Source: an uncultured Bacteroidales bacterium (lineage in GTDB: Bacteria > Bacteroidota > Bacteroidia > Bacteroidales > Marinilabiliaceae). From it: 35,090 nt of DNA. The notes beneath the pieces were generated by a model. The model searched no databases. It was not told the DNA's origin and was given only the letters and a program-made list of their open reading frames with translations. Made by a program: the position numbers and the translations under genes. Below, piece by piece: positions 25,905-34,523 of the stretch (the stretch's first letter is position 1; every line of letters starts with the position of its first letter). Location: contig CAKUYZ010000013.1 of assembly GCA_934717675.1 (NCBI GenBank), positions 1 to 35,090 of the forward strand. Reading direction: 5' to 3'.

Positions 25905-26738
25905 TTACTCCTTGTACAGCGCGCCGGCGAGCGCGCTGACGCCCTCTTCCCCTGCCAACGCGGGGAAAGCGTCCTTGAGGGCCGATGCGAAGCCGTTGGC
26001 AGTCTTCTGCTCGTCCAGAAGTCTCTTGACCGTTTCGAGATAGGCCAACTTGAACTCCACGGCCTCGCGGCTCGACACTCCGCCATGTCCGCCGACGAAA
26101 AGCTCCGCGCCCGATTCCAGCTCGCGCCTCGTCTCCTCAATCTCAGCGTCAACAGCCGCCCTGGAGCCTATCTGTAGCGGGCTGACGTGAGCCTTGGCCG
26201 GGGCCCAGTGGGTGTAATAGACCTTGCCGCCGATAATTATGCTGGCCGCTGGGAAGTCGGATGCCGCGCCGTGGCGAAATAAGACGCTGACTCCCGCCAG
26301 TGTCTCCTCCTTGTCAAAGGCCACCTCCGTGGGGGTGATGTCTAGGAGTGGCACAATGGCCGAGCCGAAAGACTTGGCGAAGCCCGCCATCATGCCGCTG
26401 TAGACGGGTCCCTTGGTGAATGCGTGCATGCCCTTGGGCATGACAACGCCGGCCCGTTGGCTGCCTACGTGGTAGTCACTGATGACGTTGGCCACGGGCT
26501 TGCCTATGGCTTTGAGCAACTGGTCGAACTCCGCCACATTGTCCTTGAAAAGCGGCTCTTCCATAGTCACCACCGCGTCCGCCCCCTCAATGATGAAGCT
26601 GGCGTCTCCCAGGGCGTCGTTGGTGTTGTACACATGGAATCTGAAGTTCTCAAAGTCAAAAGTCTGCACGCTGCCTTTCTGCTGCGCCGCAGCGGAGGCC
26701 GATATGGCCGCAAGGGCTATGCCCAATGTTTTCTTCAT
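25905..26738 (-). CDS. Exported metallo-beta-lactamase-fold protein with degraded metal site
   Basis: 277 residues with an N-terminal signal peptide (TLGIALAAISASAAAQQ). The body follows the MBL fold: VYNTNDALGDASFIIEGADAVVTME, then VISDYHVGSQRAG in the place where active enzymes have THxHxDH, KVYYTHWAPAKAH in the position of the next ligand, and LFVGGHGGVSS. Only one of the four ligands of the first motif (His90) survives, so zinc hydrolase activity is doubtful; it could bind one metal or act as a sensor or binding protein. The gene is divergent from an HxlR-type regulator and is probably controlled by it. Its substrate is unknown. Confidence 0.78.
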   Translation of the reverse strand: MKKTLGIALAAISASAAAQQKGSVQTFDFENFRFHVYNTNDALGDASFIIEGADAVVTMEEPLFKDNVAEFDQLLKAIGKPVANVISDYHVGSQRAGVVMPKGMHAFTKGPVYSGMMAGFAKSFGSAIVPLLDITPTEVAFDKEETLAGVSVLFRHGAASDFPAASIIIGGKVYYTHWAPAKAHVSPLQIGSRAAVDAEIEETRRELESGAELFVGGHGGVSSREAVEFKLAYLETVKRLLDEQKTANGFASALKDAFPALAGEEGVSALAGALYKE

Positions 26739-26772
26739 GGTTGTATAGGTTTGATTGTCAATATTACTACCT

Positions 26773-26801
26773 TTGTGAAACTTGCTATCTCTGTTTCACA
26801 A
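26773..26801. promoter_or_regulatory. Dyad operator between the MBL-fold gene and the HxlR gene
   Basis: TTGTGAAAC (26773-26781), 11 bases, GTTTCACAA (26793-26801): a perfect 9-bp inverted repeat, arms 20 bp apart centre to centre. It straddles the predicted transcription start of the minus-strand gene. A further TTCACAA lies at 26849-26855. Size and symmetry fit a winged-helix dimer such as HxlR. Confidence 0.6.
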
Positions 26802-26803
26802 TG

Positions 26804-26834
26804 CAAATATGGCAATCTGTCCTCTGCCGCGCAA
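26804..26834 (-). promoter_or_regulatory. Promoter of the MBL-fold gene
   Basis: On the minus strand TTG (26834-26832), 20-base spacer, CATATTTG (26811-26804; one mismatch to TAnnTTTG). The start would fall within the dyad at 26773-26801. Confidence 0.5.
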
Positions 26835-26853
26835 GTAGGCACGTGTGGTTCAC

Positions 26854-26875
26854 AAGGTTACGCCAAAGTAACCTT
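26854..26875. promoter_or_regulatory. Second dyad upstream of the HxlR gene
   Basis: AAGGTTAC (26854-26861), GCCAAA, GTAACCTT (26868-26875): a perfect 8-bp inverted repeat 50 bases before the regulator start. Its sequence differs from the first dyad, so it may bind another protein or form a hairpin in the regulator's leader. Confidence 0.45.
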
Positions 26876-26925
26876 TGCTGTGGAACAGCAGGTTATGGAG
26901 AAGACTTTTTTGGTAAAAATGAGAT

Positions 26926-27339
26926 ATGGATCGGAACACCCTGATAGACCCTCTATTTCCTGACTGCCCGGTGAGGAACATCCTGTCGCGCATAGGCGAC
27001 AAATGGTCCATCCTTACGCTTCACACATTGGAGGAGGCGGGCGGGGCTCCCGTGCGCTTCAAGGAGCTCCAGCGCCGCATGCCAGACATCTCGCAAAAGA
27101 TGCTCTCTGTGACGCTGCGTACGCTGGAGGAGGACGGCTATGTCTTGCGCAAGGTTTATGCAGAAGTCCCTCCGCGGGTGGAGTATAGCCTCACGCCACT
27201 GTCTTTTTCCCTCCTGCCGCATATCAACACGCTCGTGGCATGGGCCATAGCCCACTATGACGAGGTCATGGCTTGCCGGAGGGGGCAGGCTTGCGCGCCG
27301 CCGGCATCCCTTCAAGCGCCACAATCATATCCTCGCTGA
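26926..27339 (+). CDS. HxlR-family winged-helix transcriptional regulator
   Basis: 137 residues. The HxlR core runs from CPVRNILSRIGDKWSILTLHTL (Cys14 at the position where many HxlR proteins sense thiol or aldehyde stress) through VRFKELQRRMPDISQKMLSVTLRTLEEDGYVLRKVY (recognition helix and wing) to PPRVEYSLTPLS. The start ATG is at 26926. The C-terminal tail after about residue 115 (ACRRGQACAPPAS) is not part of the family and lies in the 74-base overlap with the convergent OmpA-like gene. The neighbour, divergent dyads and promoter make the MBL-fold gene its likely target. The Cys14 role is inferred from the family. Confidence 0.88.
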   Translation: MDRNTLIDPLFPDCPVRNILSRIGDKWSILTLHTLEEAGGAPVRFKELQRRMPDISQKMLSVTLRTLEEDGYVLRKVYAEVPPRVEYSLTPLSFSLLPHINTLVAWAIAHYDEVMACRRGQACAPPASLQAPQSYPR

Positions 27340-27928
27340 GCGTGATGGTCATCTCCACTCGGCGGTTCTTCTCCCTCCCCTCGATCAGGTGATTGTTGGC
27401 CAGCGGGTAGTCATATGAGAATCCGCGGGCAGATATGCGCATCGAGTCCACGCCCTGGCGAGTGAGCAGGCCGGCGATGGCCGTTGCGCGGCGGAAAGAC
27501 ACCGTCATGTTCTCATCATACGGCCCCACGTTGTCCGTATGCCCGTCCACGGTGATGTCTGCCAAGGCCCAAGGCCCCGTCAGTTGCGCCGCTATGGCCG
27601 TAATGGCCTCTCGCGTGGCCGTGTTGTAGCCCGTCACGTTGGGTTCGGCCGGGAGTCCCGTCCCGCTGAAGACAATCCTTATGGCCGTCAGGCCGTTCAC
27701 GTCGCCCACGGTCGTCACTTCAGCCCCGGCCACGGAGTGGCGCAGGCTGTCCGCCTTGGCGCGCACGGCTTTGTCCAGCCGTCTCGCCTCGCGGCTGTCG
27801 GGCTTGCCGCCCATGAGTGTCCCCACGGCGGGCGTCTGCCCCGTCGTGGTCCAGTCGGTGCGTTGCGCGTCTGCCGCCGTGGCGGCGCACAGTGTGGCCA
27901 GCGCGAAGGCCGTCAATGCTCTCTTCAT
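27266..27928 (-). CDS. OmpA-domain envelope protein
   Basis: 220 residues from the ATG at 27928, with signal peptide MKRALTAFALATLCAATAADA. The C-terminal OmpA-like peptidoglycan-binding domain (about 90-205) has ITVDGHTDNVGPYDENMTVS, the repeated RRATAIAGLLTRQGVDSMRI and the ending GREKNRRVEMTITL. The segment between the signal and this domain is short, so there is no separate barrel; it is likely a periplasmic or membrane-bound anchor. Its 3' end overlaps the convergent HxlR gene by 74 bases. The second OmpA gene upstream ends in a terminator, so this one needs its own promoter, not seen. Confidence 0.86.
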   Translation of the reverse strand: MKRALTAFALATLCAATAADAQRTDWTTTGQTPAVGTLMGGKPDSREARRLDKAVRAKADSLRHSVAGAEVTTVGDVNGLTAIRIVFSGTGLPAEPNVTGYNTATREAITAIAAQLTGPWALADITVDGHTDNVGPYDENMTVSFRRATAIAGLLTRQGVDSMRISARGFSYDYPLANNHLIEGREKNRRVEMTITLSEDMIVALEGMPAARKPAPSGKP

Positions 27929-27942
27929 GGTCTCTAAGGTAC

Positions 27943-27978
27943 AAAAAAAAGCGTCGCGCCCCATGTGTGGCGCGACGC
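27943..27978 (-). terminator. Terminator of the upstream OmpA-like lipoprotein gene
   Basis: On the minus strand, GCGTCGCGCC (27978-27969) pairs with GGCGCGACGC (27960-27951), followed by eight T (27950-27943). Confidence 0.88.
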
Positions 27979-28010
27979 TCTGTGTCTGTCAGAAGACCCG
28001 TTGGGCGGGA

Positions 28011-28715
28011 CTATTTCTCGCTCTCTGCGGCCTTGATCATGTCTTGGCTAGCCGTGATGTATACCTCGACGCGACGGTTCTGCGCGCGGCCTGCGACAGT
28101 GCTGTTGTCTGCCACGGGGTACTCGGAGGCCAGGCCGCGGGTGGTGATGCGAGATGCCGGCACGCCGTTCTTGACCAGGAAGTCGGTCACGGCCTTTGCG
28201 CGAGCCGCGGAGACTTTCTCGTTAGCGGCCTGTGAGCCGGTGCTGTCGGTGTGGCCCTCAACGGTGATGTCTGCGGCGGAGACATCCTCGCCAGAGGTCA
28301 GCGTCTTGGCGAAGTTCTTGAGGTTGGTCTGGGCCGATGCGCTCAGGTCATGCTTGCCGGTGGCGAACTTGATGCCGTCCTCGCCAAAGGTCACCTGGAT
28401 GGCTTTCAGGCCATTCTGATCCTGAACCTCATTGACTTGGGCGTTCTGAAGTGCCTCAAGCTCCTTCTTCTTCTTGTCCATCTTCTTGCCGATGATGATG
28501 CCCGCCGTGGTGCCAACGGCCGCGCCAGCGGCCGCGCCAATGAGCGCGCCCTTCTTGCGGTTGTTCTTGGCCACGAGAGCGCCTACGCCTGCGCCAACAG
28601 CCGCGCCTGCGCCGCCACCAATGAGGCCACCCTTCGTCGCGCTGCTAGCGTTGCAACCAGTCAATACAATGGCCACGCTCAGGCCGGCCATCACGATAAG
28701 ATTCTTCAGTTTCAT
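28011..28715 (-). CDS. OmpA-like lipoprotein with glycine zippers (YiaD-like)
   Basis: 234 residues from the ATG at 28715. Signal peptide with lipobox VLTGC, so outer-membrane lipoprotein. Two glycine-zipper segments follow (GGLIGGGAGAAVGAGVGAL and GALIGAAAGAAVGTTAGIII), flanked by lysine-rich stretches, probably membrane-inserting. The C-terminal OmpA domain (about 120-225) contains ITVEGHTDSTGSQAANEKVS, the RAKAVTDFLVKNGVPASRI repeat and GRAQNRRVEVYI. It resembles E. coli YiaD. An in-frame ATG at 28796 would add 27 residues ahead of the signal peptide and is rejected. It probably ties the outer membrane to peptidoglycan. Confidence 0.92.
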   Translation of the reverse strand: MKLKNLIVMAGLSVAIVLTGCNASSATKGGLIGGGAGAAVGAGVGALVAKNNRKKGALIGAAAGAAVGTTAGIIIGKKMDKKKKELEALQNAQVNEVQDQNGLKAIQVTFGEDGIKFATGKHDLSASAQTNLKNFAKTLTSGEDVSAADITVEGHTDSTGSQAANEKVSAARAKAVTDFLVKNGVPASRITTRGLASEYPVADNSTVAGRAQNRRVEVYITASQDMIKAAESEK

Positions 28716-28913
28716 TGTGTTGTGTATGTTATGTTTGTTGTTAGCGAACGTCTCGCGCTTGCCATACTCCTCGCAAGCACGCAGCCATATACGCAAAAGA
28801 CCGCGCTAGGTTTCTTGCCTCTGCGTTATTTATGTCATAAATTTATCTCTCTTTCCTTGCGTTCATTCGCATTGCCAGACCTCTCGCGTCGTCATAATGT
28901 CGCGGGGCTTCAC

Positions 28914-28921
28914 TACCTTTG
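28914..28921 (+). promoter_or_regulatory. -7 element of ahcY
   Basis: TACCTTTG, 36 bases before the ahcY start. No TTG at the right distance, so only the -7 element is visible. The rest of the gap 28716-28913 holds no gene. Confidence 0.5.
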
Positions 28922-28956
28922 CGCCCGTAAGGAAAAAATGATTAGCTCTACACAAA

Positions 28957-30378
<1,422 letters not shown>

Positions 30379-30398
30379 TCTGCGGCGGGAGCGTCAAA

Positions 30399-30452
30399 AG
30401 CCTCGCCCCCACTCAAGCCAAAACGGCACGGGTGGGGGCGAGGCTCTTTTTT
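30399..30452 (+). terminator. Terminator after ahcY
   Basis: AGCCTCGCCCCCAC (30399-30412) pairs perfectly with GTGGGGGCGAGGCT (30432-30445), followed by C and six T. The opposite strand has TTTTGA, so it may also end the minus-strand operon. Confidence 0.9.
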
Positions 30453-30473
30453 ATGTCTTTCCCGCGTGCGAGG

Positions 30474-31439
30474 TCAGAAGAAGCCTAGCCGGCTCGTGGG
30501 GGTCACGTCCGGCTCGTCGTCCATGTCTTCCTCTTCCCCGTAGTCCCAGCGCGGCGTGGCGTTCACCGAGTCGGCCTTCACGGCCATCCCGCCTGTCGCG
30601 TAGGCTCCCACGAAGCCGTAGCCTCCGTTCACGTTTTGGCTCACGGCCAGTGGGTACTCATATGCCAGGTCGTCATTGCTGTCTTCATAGTCCGCCATGC
30701 TTGTCAGGTGGCGCGCCGTGTTGTCAGAGAGCGTCATGACGTCCACAATGACGGAGTCCAGGGCACGCGTGCGGTAGTAACTGTATGCCCGCAGCGTCTC
30801 GCCCTCGCTGCCCGACGTGCGCGCGGCCATGCCGCCTGTGAAGAACAGCGGGGCGTGGCACAGGCCATAGCGGTAGGCGCGCAAGACGCAGCATGCCGTC
30901 TGACGTGGCTGGGCGGTGACGAAGCGAGCGAAAAAATTGGCATATCTGCCGTCATAATAAGTCTCGGCCCATACGGTGTCCACCACGGGTGGCTGCGGCA
31001 CCGTCTCTGGCTCCGACTCCGCCGTGCCGTAGGTGGCGCTTGTCGCCCTCAAGGAGTAGGCGTGGCCTGGGACAATGTCCACCTCGCTCGGCAGCAGGTA
31101 GTAGGCGTAGCGCGTGGCCACGTCGGCGCTCAGCCTGCGCCGTGTGTTGCGGTGGAGCGTGGCCACAGTCTGCCCGTCGAGCAGCAGTGCGACGGTGGCG
31201 TCCGTCACGCTGTCGGCCTCCTCGGCTCGCTCTGGCGGCAGGCTGTGATGCACCTCGGCAAAGACTCCGTGCCCCGCCGAGATGTAGCCGTTGAGTACCA
31301 ACTGGTCGCCGGCATAGTCAGACGTGTAGTCTTCATAAGACACCATCTCGAAATTACCTGGCAGAAAGTAGTCGCAGCCCGTGGCCATGATGGCCCATGC
31401 AGATACCATGGCCGCTGCCAATGTGTTAGTCTTCTTCAT
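30474..31439 (-). CDS. DUF4249 lipoprotein
   Basis: 321 residues. Signal peptide with lipobox MATGC, so surface- or periplasm-anchored. The body is beta-rich with the DUF4249 pattern: LVLNGYISAGHGVFAEVHHS, VTDATVALLLDGQTVATLHRN, DIVPGHAYSLRATSATYGTAESE, and a C-terminal YGFVGAYATGGM region. DUF4249 proteins occur in Bacteroidota directly downstream of TonB-dependent receptors, as here (33-base gap), and are thought to assist the receptor; no molecular role is known. It ends 21 bases before the ahcY terminator. Confidence 0.83.
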   Translation of the reverse strand: MKKTNTLAAAMVSAWAIMATGCDYFLPGNFEMVSYEDYTSDYAGDQLVLNGYISAGHGVFAEVHHSLPPERAEEADSVTDATVALLLDGQTVATLHRNTRRRLSADVATRYAYYLLPSEVDIVPGHAYSLRATSATYGTAESEPETVPQPPVVDTVWAETYYDGRYANFFARFVTAQPRQTACCVLRAYRYGLCHAPLFFTGGMAARTSGSEGETLRAYSYYRTRALDSVIVDVMTLSDNTARHLTSMADYEDSNDDLAYEYPLAVSQNVNGGYGFVGAYATGGMAVKADSVNATPRWDYGEEEDMDDEPDVTPTSRLGFF

Positions 31440-31472
31440 CTTTTTTCTCTTTTCAGATCGATCCCGCGCCGC

Positions 31473-33839
31473 TCAGAACCATATCGAGTAGCTGAGTGAT
31501 GGCAATATGGAGTAGTCCGATTCCACCTCGGCCTTGCTGTCTCGGCCACCATATTTCACTCTAGATGGGTTTTTGTGGGCGTAGGCGTTATATATGTTCA
31601 TGGTCCACTTCATCCTCACCCCTCTTCGGCCCGTATGTTCGCGTGAGGCGTTAAGATCCAGACGGTGGTAGGCGGGCGTGCGGCGGTTGTTTATGTCGGT
31701 GTATACCAAGTAGCTGAAGTCGCTGGCCATGTCGCCTCTAATCCTGGCCGTGGGCATGGTGAAAGGGTTGCCTGAGGCCAGGTTGAACGTGGCGCTGGCG
31801 TCCCACAGCTTGTTTATCTTCCACAGGGCCACGAGCGTCAGTTGGTGCTTGCGGTCGAAGAGGAAAGGAAACCACCGCCCGTCGTTGATGTTGGCGAACT
31901 TGCGCTCACTCACTTGAAGGGTGTAGGCGGCGTTGAGGCTCACCCCGTGGTCAAAGTCCTTCGAGGCCATCAGCTCCAGGCCATATGCCCGCCCGTTGCC
32001 GTCGGTGCTCACGCCCTTGTCTAGCGTCTTGCCTCCGCCGTCAAGCACCTTCATGCTGCGGAAGTGGAGCAGGTGGCTCATCTTCTTGTAGAATCCCTCC
32101 ACCGAGATGTTTATGCGTCTCGCGTCATCGGCAAAAAAGAGGCCTGCGGCCCATTGGTTTGCGTGCTGCGGAGGCATCTGTCTCGTGGCGGCCATCCACG
32201 CCTCGCTCTCCACCTCCCCCACGTAGTTGAGAATGGCGTGGTTGAACTGGTTAGAAGAGCTATATCCGGCCTTGACCGACAGCCTCGGCGATATGAGAAA
32301 ACGCGTGGAGAGGCGCGGCTCCAGGCGCATATATGTCGTGTCGTCAACGTGATATGCCGTGGCGCGAAGCCCCGCGTCCAGGCTCCATCGGCTCGTGAGC
32401 CTCATCTCGTTGTCGGCATACAGGCTCGCCTCCACGGAATGCGTCTTGCCTCCTGCCGCCGAGGTGCTGTCTTTACGGGCTCCCTTCGCGTCGATGTCAT
32501 AAAACTTCATTCTCGATGGCCTGAAGGCATATCGGCTCACCTCGGCTCCACCTTTCATATGGCATATGCCCGCATCCGCCTCCACGCGGCTGTTGAGAGA
32601 CAGGTCTTGGAGTTCGCTAGTGTGCTTCATGCCGCTGTGTGTCAGCTCTTTGCTTGTCAAGTTTCTCGTGTCGGTGTCGCTCCGGGTGGTGTTCCTGTAA
32701 CTTGTCAGTGAGGCCTGTGTGCGCCAGAAGACGCGCGCGAAACTTTTTGAGAGTGCCAAGGAGGCGGCGTTGTTGCGTATGGCCGTGCGGCCCACTTCAC
32801 GGTCGGCCAGGGTGTTGCCGCCAATGGCCTCGCCCCAGTGTTCGAAGTCCGACCCTATGATGGTGGAGAGCGTCAGCGACGTCGTGGGAGTCACTCGCCA
32901 CCTCAAGCGGCCATTTATGTCATAAAAAGAGTCGCTGACGTAGTTGGAGTTCATCGAGTTGTAAGTCGCGGGGGCGGTGAAATCCAGATTGTAGAAGTCC
33001 CTCTTGGCCGCCATGTTGAACAAGTCGTTATATCCCGCCCTGGCCGCCAGGCTGTATGTCAGCCTCCCGTCCCCTATCGGGCCTTCAGAAGACAGCGTGC
33101 TGGACAGCATGCCCACGCTCAAGTGGTGGTGTCGTTCCTCCGTGTTCCCGTCTCGGCTAAGCACATTTATCACCGACGCCAGCCGACCTCCATATTCGGC
33201 GGGGAAGATGCCCTTGAAGACGTCAACGTTCCTCACAATGTCCGTGTTGAAAAGCGATACGAGGCCAAACAGATGGTTGGAGTTGTATATCTTCATCCCG
33301 TCTAGCAAAATGAGGTTTTGCCCCCGGTCGCCGCCGCGCACAAAGATGTCTGACATCCCGTCTCGCCCGGCCGAGACGCCTGGCAAGAACGTTATGGCCT
33401 TCATCACGTCCGGCTCTCCCGAAAACGACGGCATGTCCCCCACCAGAGCCACAGGCACCGAGCTTTTGCTCATCTGCGTCATCTCCACCTGAGGCACAGT
33501 GGCGCTCACCGTCACCTCGTCTAGTGTCAAGTCTTTGGGTTTAAGGCGGATCACCAACGAGCTGTCAGTCCATTGCGCGGCCTTTAGCTCCACGGGGTCG
33601 TATCCCATGCAAGATATTGTCAGGCTGGCGTCAGGTGTGGCTTGCAGGCTGAAAAATCCGTAGCTGTTCGTCGTCGTGCCTCGCCCCGTTGCGGGGTCGG
33701 CGCAGCTGGCGAAGGCCACGCTTTCGCCCGTGCGCGCGTCAACCACCTGGCCGCTCACAGTCCGCGTCTGGCCAATAGTGCCTGGGCTGGCCGCTGCCAA
33801 GATCGCCGCGGTCAGCATCCTTAATCTCTGCGTATTCAC
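31473..33839 (-). CDS. TonB-dependent receptor with CarboxypepD_reg-like N-terminal domain
   Basis: Outer-membrane active transporter of 788 residues from the GTG at 33839, which gives a good signal peptide ((V/M)NTQRLRMLTAAILAAASPG); an ATG at 33818 or 33881 is possible too. After the signal come a carboxypeptidase-regulatory-like beta domain (VSGQVVDARTGESVAFASC), the plug (PSFSGEPDVMKAITFLPGVSAG, IFVRGGDRGQNLILLDGMKI, FPAEYGGRLASVINVLSRDG), and a long barrel ending in IWF with a terminal aromatic residue. It is not of the SusC size. The substrate is unknown; the partner is the DUF4249 protein and the barrel protein upstream. The start lies 22 bases after the preceding gene. Confidence 0.9.
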   Translation of the reverse strand: MNTQRLRMLTAAILAAASPGTIGQTRTVSGQVVDARTGESVAFASCADPATGRGTTTNSYGFFSLQATPDASLTISCMGYDPVELKAAQWTDSSLVIRLKPKDLTLDEVTVSATVPQVEMTQMSKSSVPVALVGDMPSFSGEPDVMKAITFLPGVSAGRDGMSDIFVRGGDRGQNLILLDGMKIYNSNHLFGLVSLFNTDIVRNVDVFKGIFPAEYGGRLASVINVLSRDGNTEERHHHLSVGMLSSTLSSEGPIGDGRLTYSLAARAGYNDLFNMAAKRDFYNLDFTAPATYNSMNSNYVSDSFYDINGRLRWRVTPTTSLTLSTIIGSDFEHWGEAIGGNTLADREVGRTAIRNNAASLALSKSFARVFWRTQASLTSYRNTTRSDTDTRNLTSKELTHSGMKHTSELQDLSLNSRVEADAGICHMKGGAEVSRYAFRPSRMKFYDIDAKGARKDSTSAAGGKTHSVEASLYADNEMRLTSRWSLDAGLRATAYHVDDTTYMRLEPRLSTRFLISPRLSVKAGYSSSNQFNHAILNYVGEVESEAWMAATRQMPPQHANQWAAGLFFADDARRINISVEGFYKKMSHLLHFRSMKVLDGGGKTLDKGVSTDGNGRAYGLELMASKDFDHGVSLNAAYTLQVSERKFANINDGRWFPFLFDRKHQLTLVALWKINKLWDASATFNLASGNPFTMPTARIRGDMASDFSYLVYTDINNRRTPAYHRLDLNASREHTGRRGVRMKWTMNIYNAYAHKNPSRVKYGGRDSKAEVESDYSILPSLSYSIWF

Positions 33840-33861
33840 GTCTCTTCTCTTGATAAAAAGT

Positions 33862-34521
33862 TCAGAAAATCCTGTAGCCAATCTTGCCCGTCACCTGCCT
33901 GACGCGAAATGAGCTCATGCTTTGTGTGTCATCCTCCCAAAAGTCGTTCAGGTCGCGGCGCACTGCTATGCCAGCGATGAACCGCTTGAACTCCAGGTTG
34001 AGGCCGAAAAGGAACGTTGGCGTCACGGCGTGATATTTAAAAGTGCCTCGATAAAGAGAGCTTAGATCTCCGCTCCCATAGGTCTTTTGCGTGAAATTTA
34101 TCCCTTTATGCACCAAAAACGAGGCTCCCAGCCCCACATACGGCCTTACGATACCGCGCAATGTCCTGTATTCAAGTTTTAGCGGTACTGTCACAAAGTC
34201 AAAAGAGTGCTTGTGCAGCGGCATCTTATGCATCACTCCATGCACGTCATAGTAAGGGCGCAACGCACCATATGTGCGGATGTGGTCATACAGTGCGCCG
34301 GAATATAGTCCCAAGCCATACTTGAACTCGTAGCCAGCATTGACGTCTGCTCCCCAGGAGAAAGAAGCGTGAAATGTCATGGGCAAATGACTCTTGCGCC
34401 TGTCCTCATCTTGCATAAACCTCAGGTTGCTGCGCCCCATTCGCACGCCGCCGTCAAGTCGCCATTGAGCGTTCGCCGAGATTGAAAGTAGAAATAAGAT
34501 GAGGGTAATTGTTGTTTTCAT
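33862..34521 (-). CDS. Outer-membrane beta-barrel protein (PorT-like fold)
   Basis: 219 residues with signal peptide (MKTTITLILFLLSISANAQ). Short aromatic amphipathic strands follow, for example FDFVTVPLKLEYRTLRGIVRPYVGLGASFLVH and TFLFGLNLEFKRFIAGIAVR, and the C-terminus is KIGYRIF, ending in Phe as barrel proteins do. The size fits an 8- to 10-stranded barrel of the OMP_b-brl_2 group; no ligand can be named. The start is two bases after the stop of the upstream gene, indicating translational coupling; it lies upstream of the receptor in the same operon. Confidence 0.78.
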   Translation of the reverse strand: MKTTITLILFLLSISANAQWRLDGGVRMGRSNLRFMQDEDRRKSHLPMTFHASFSWGADVNAGYEFKYGLGLYSGALYDHIRTYGALRPYYDVHGVMHKMPLHKHSFDFVTVPLKLEYRTLRGIVRPYVGLGASFLVHKGINFTQKTYGSGDLSSLYRGTFKYHAVTPTFLFGLNLEFKRFIAGIAVRRDLNDFWEDDTQSMSSFRVRQVTGKIGYRIF

Positions 34522-34523
34522 GA

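Noticed and set aside
30636..31499. 287-codon plus-strand frame opposite the DUF4249 gene
   Set aside because: The DUF4249 frame has a lipobox signal peptide and a receptor neighbour; the plus-strand product has no features.
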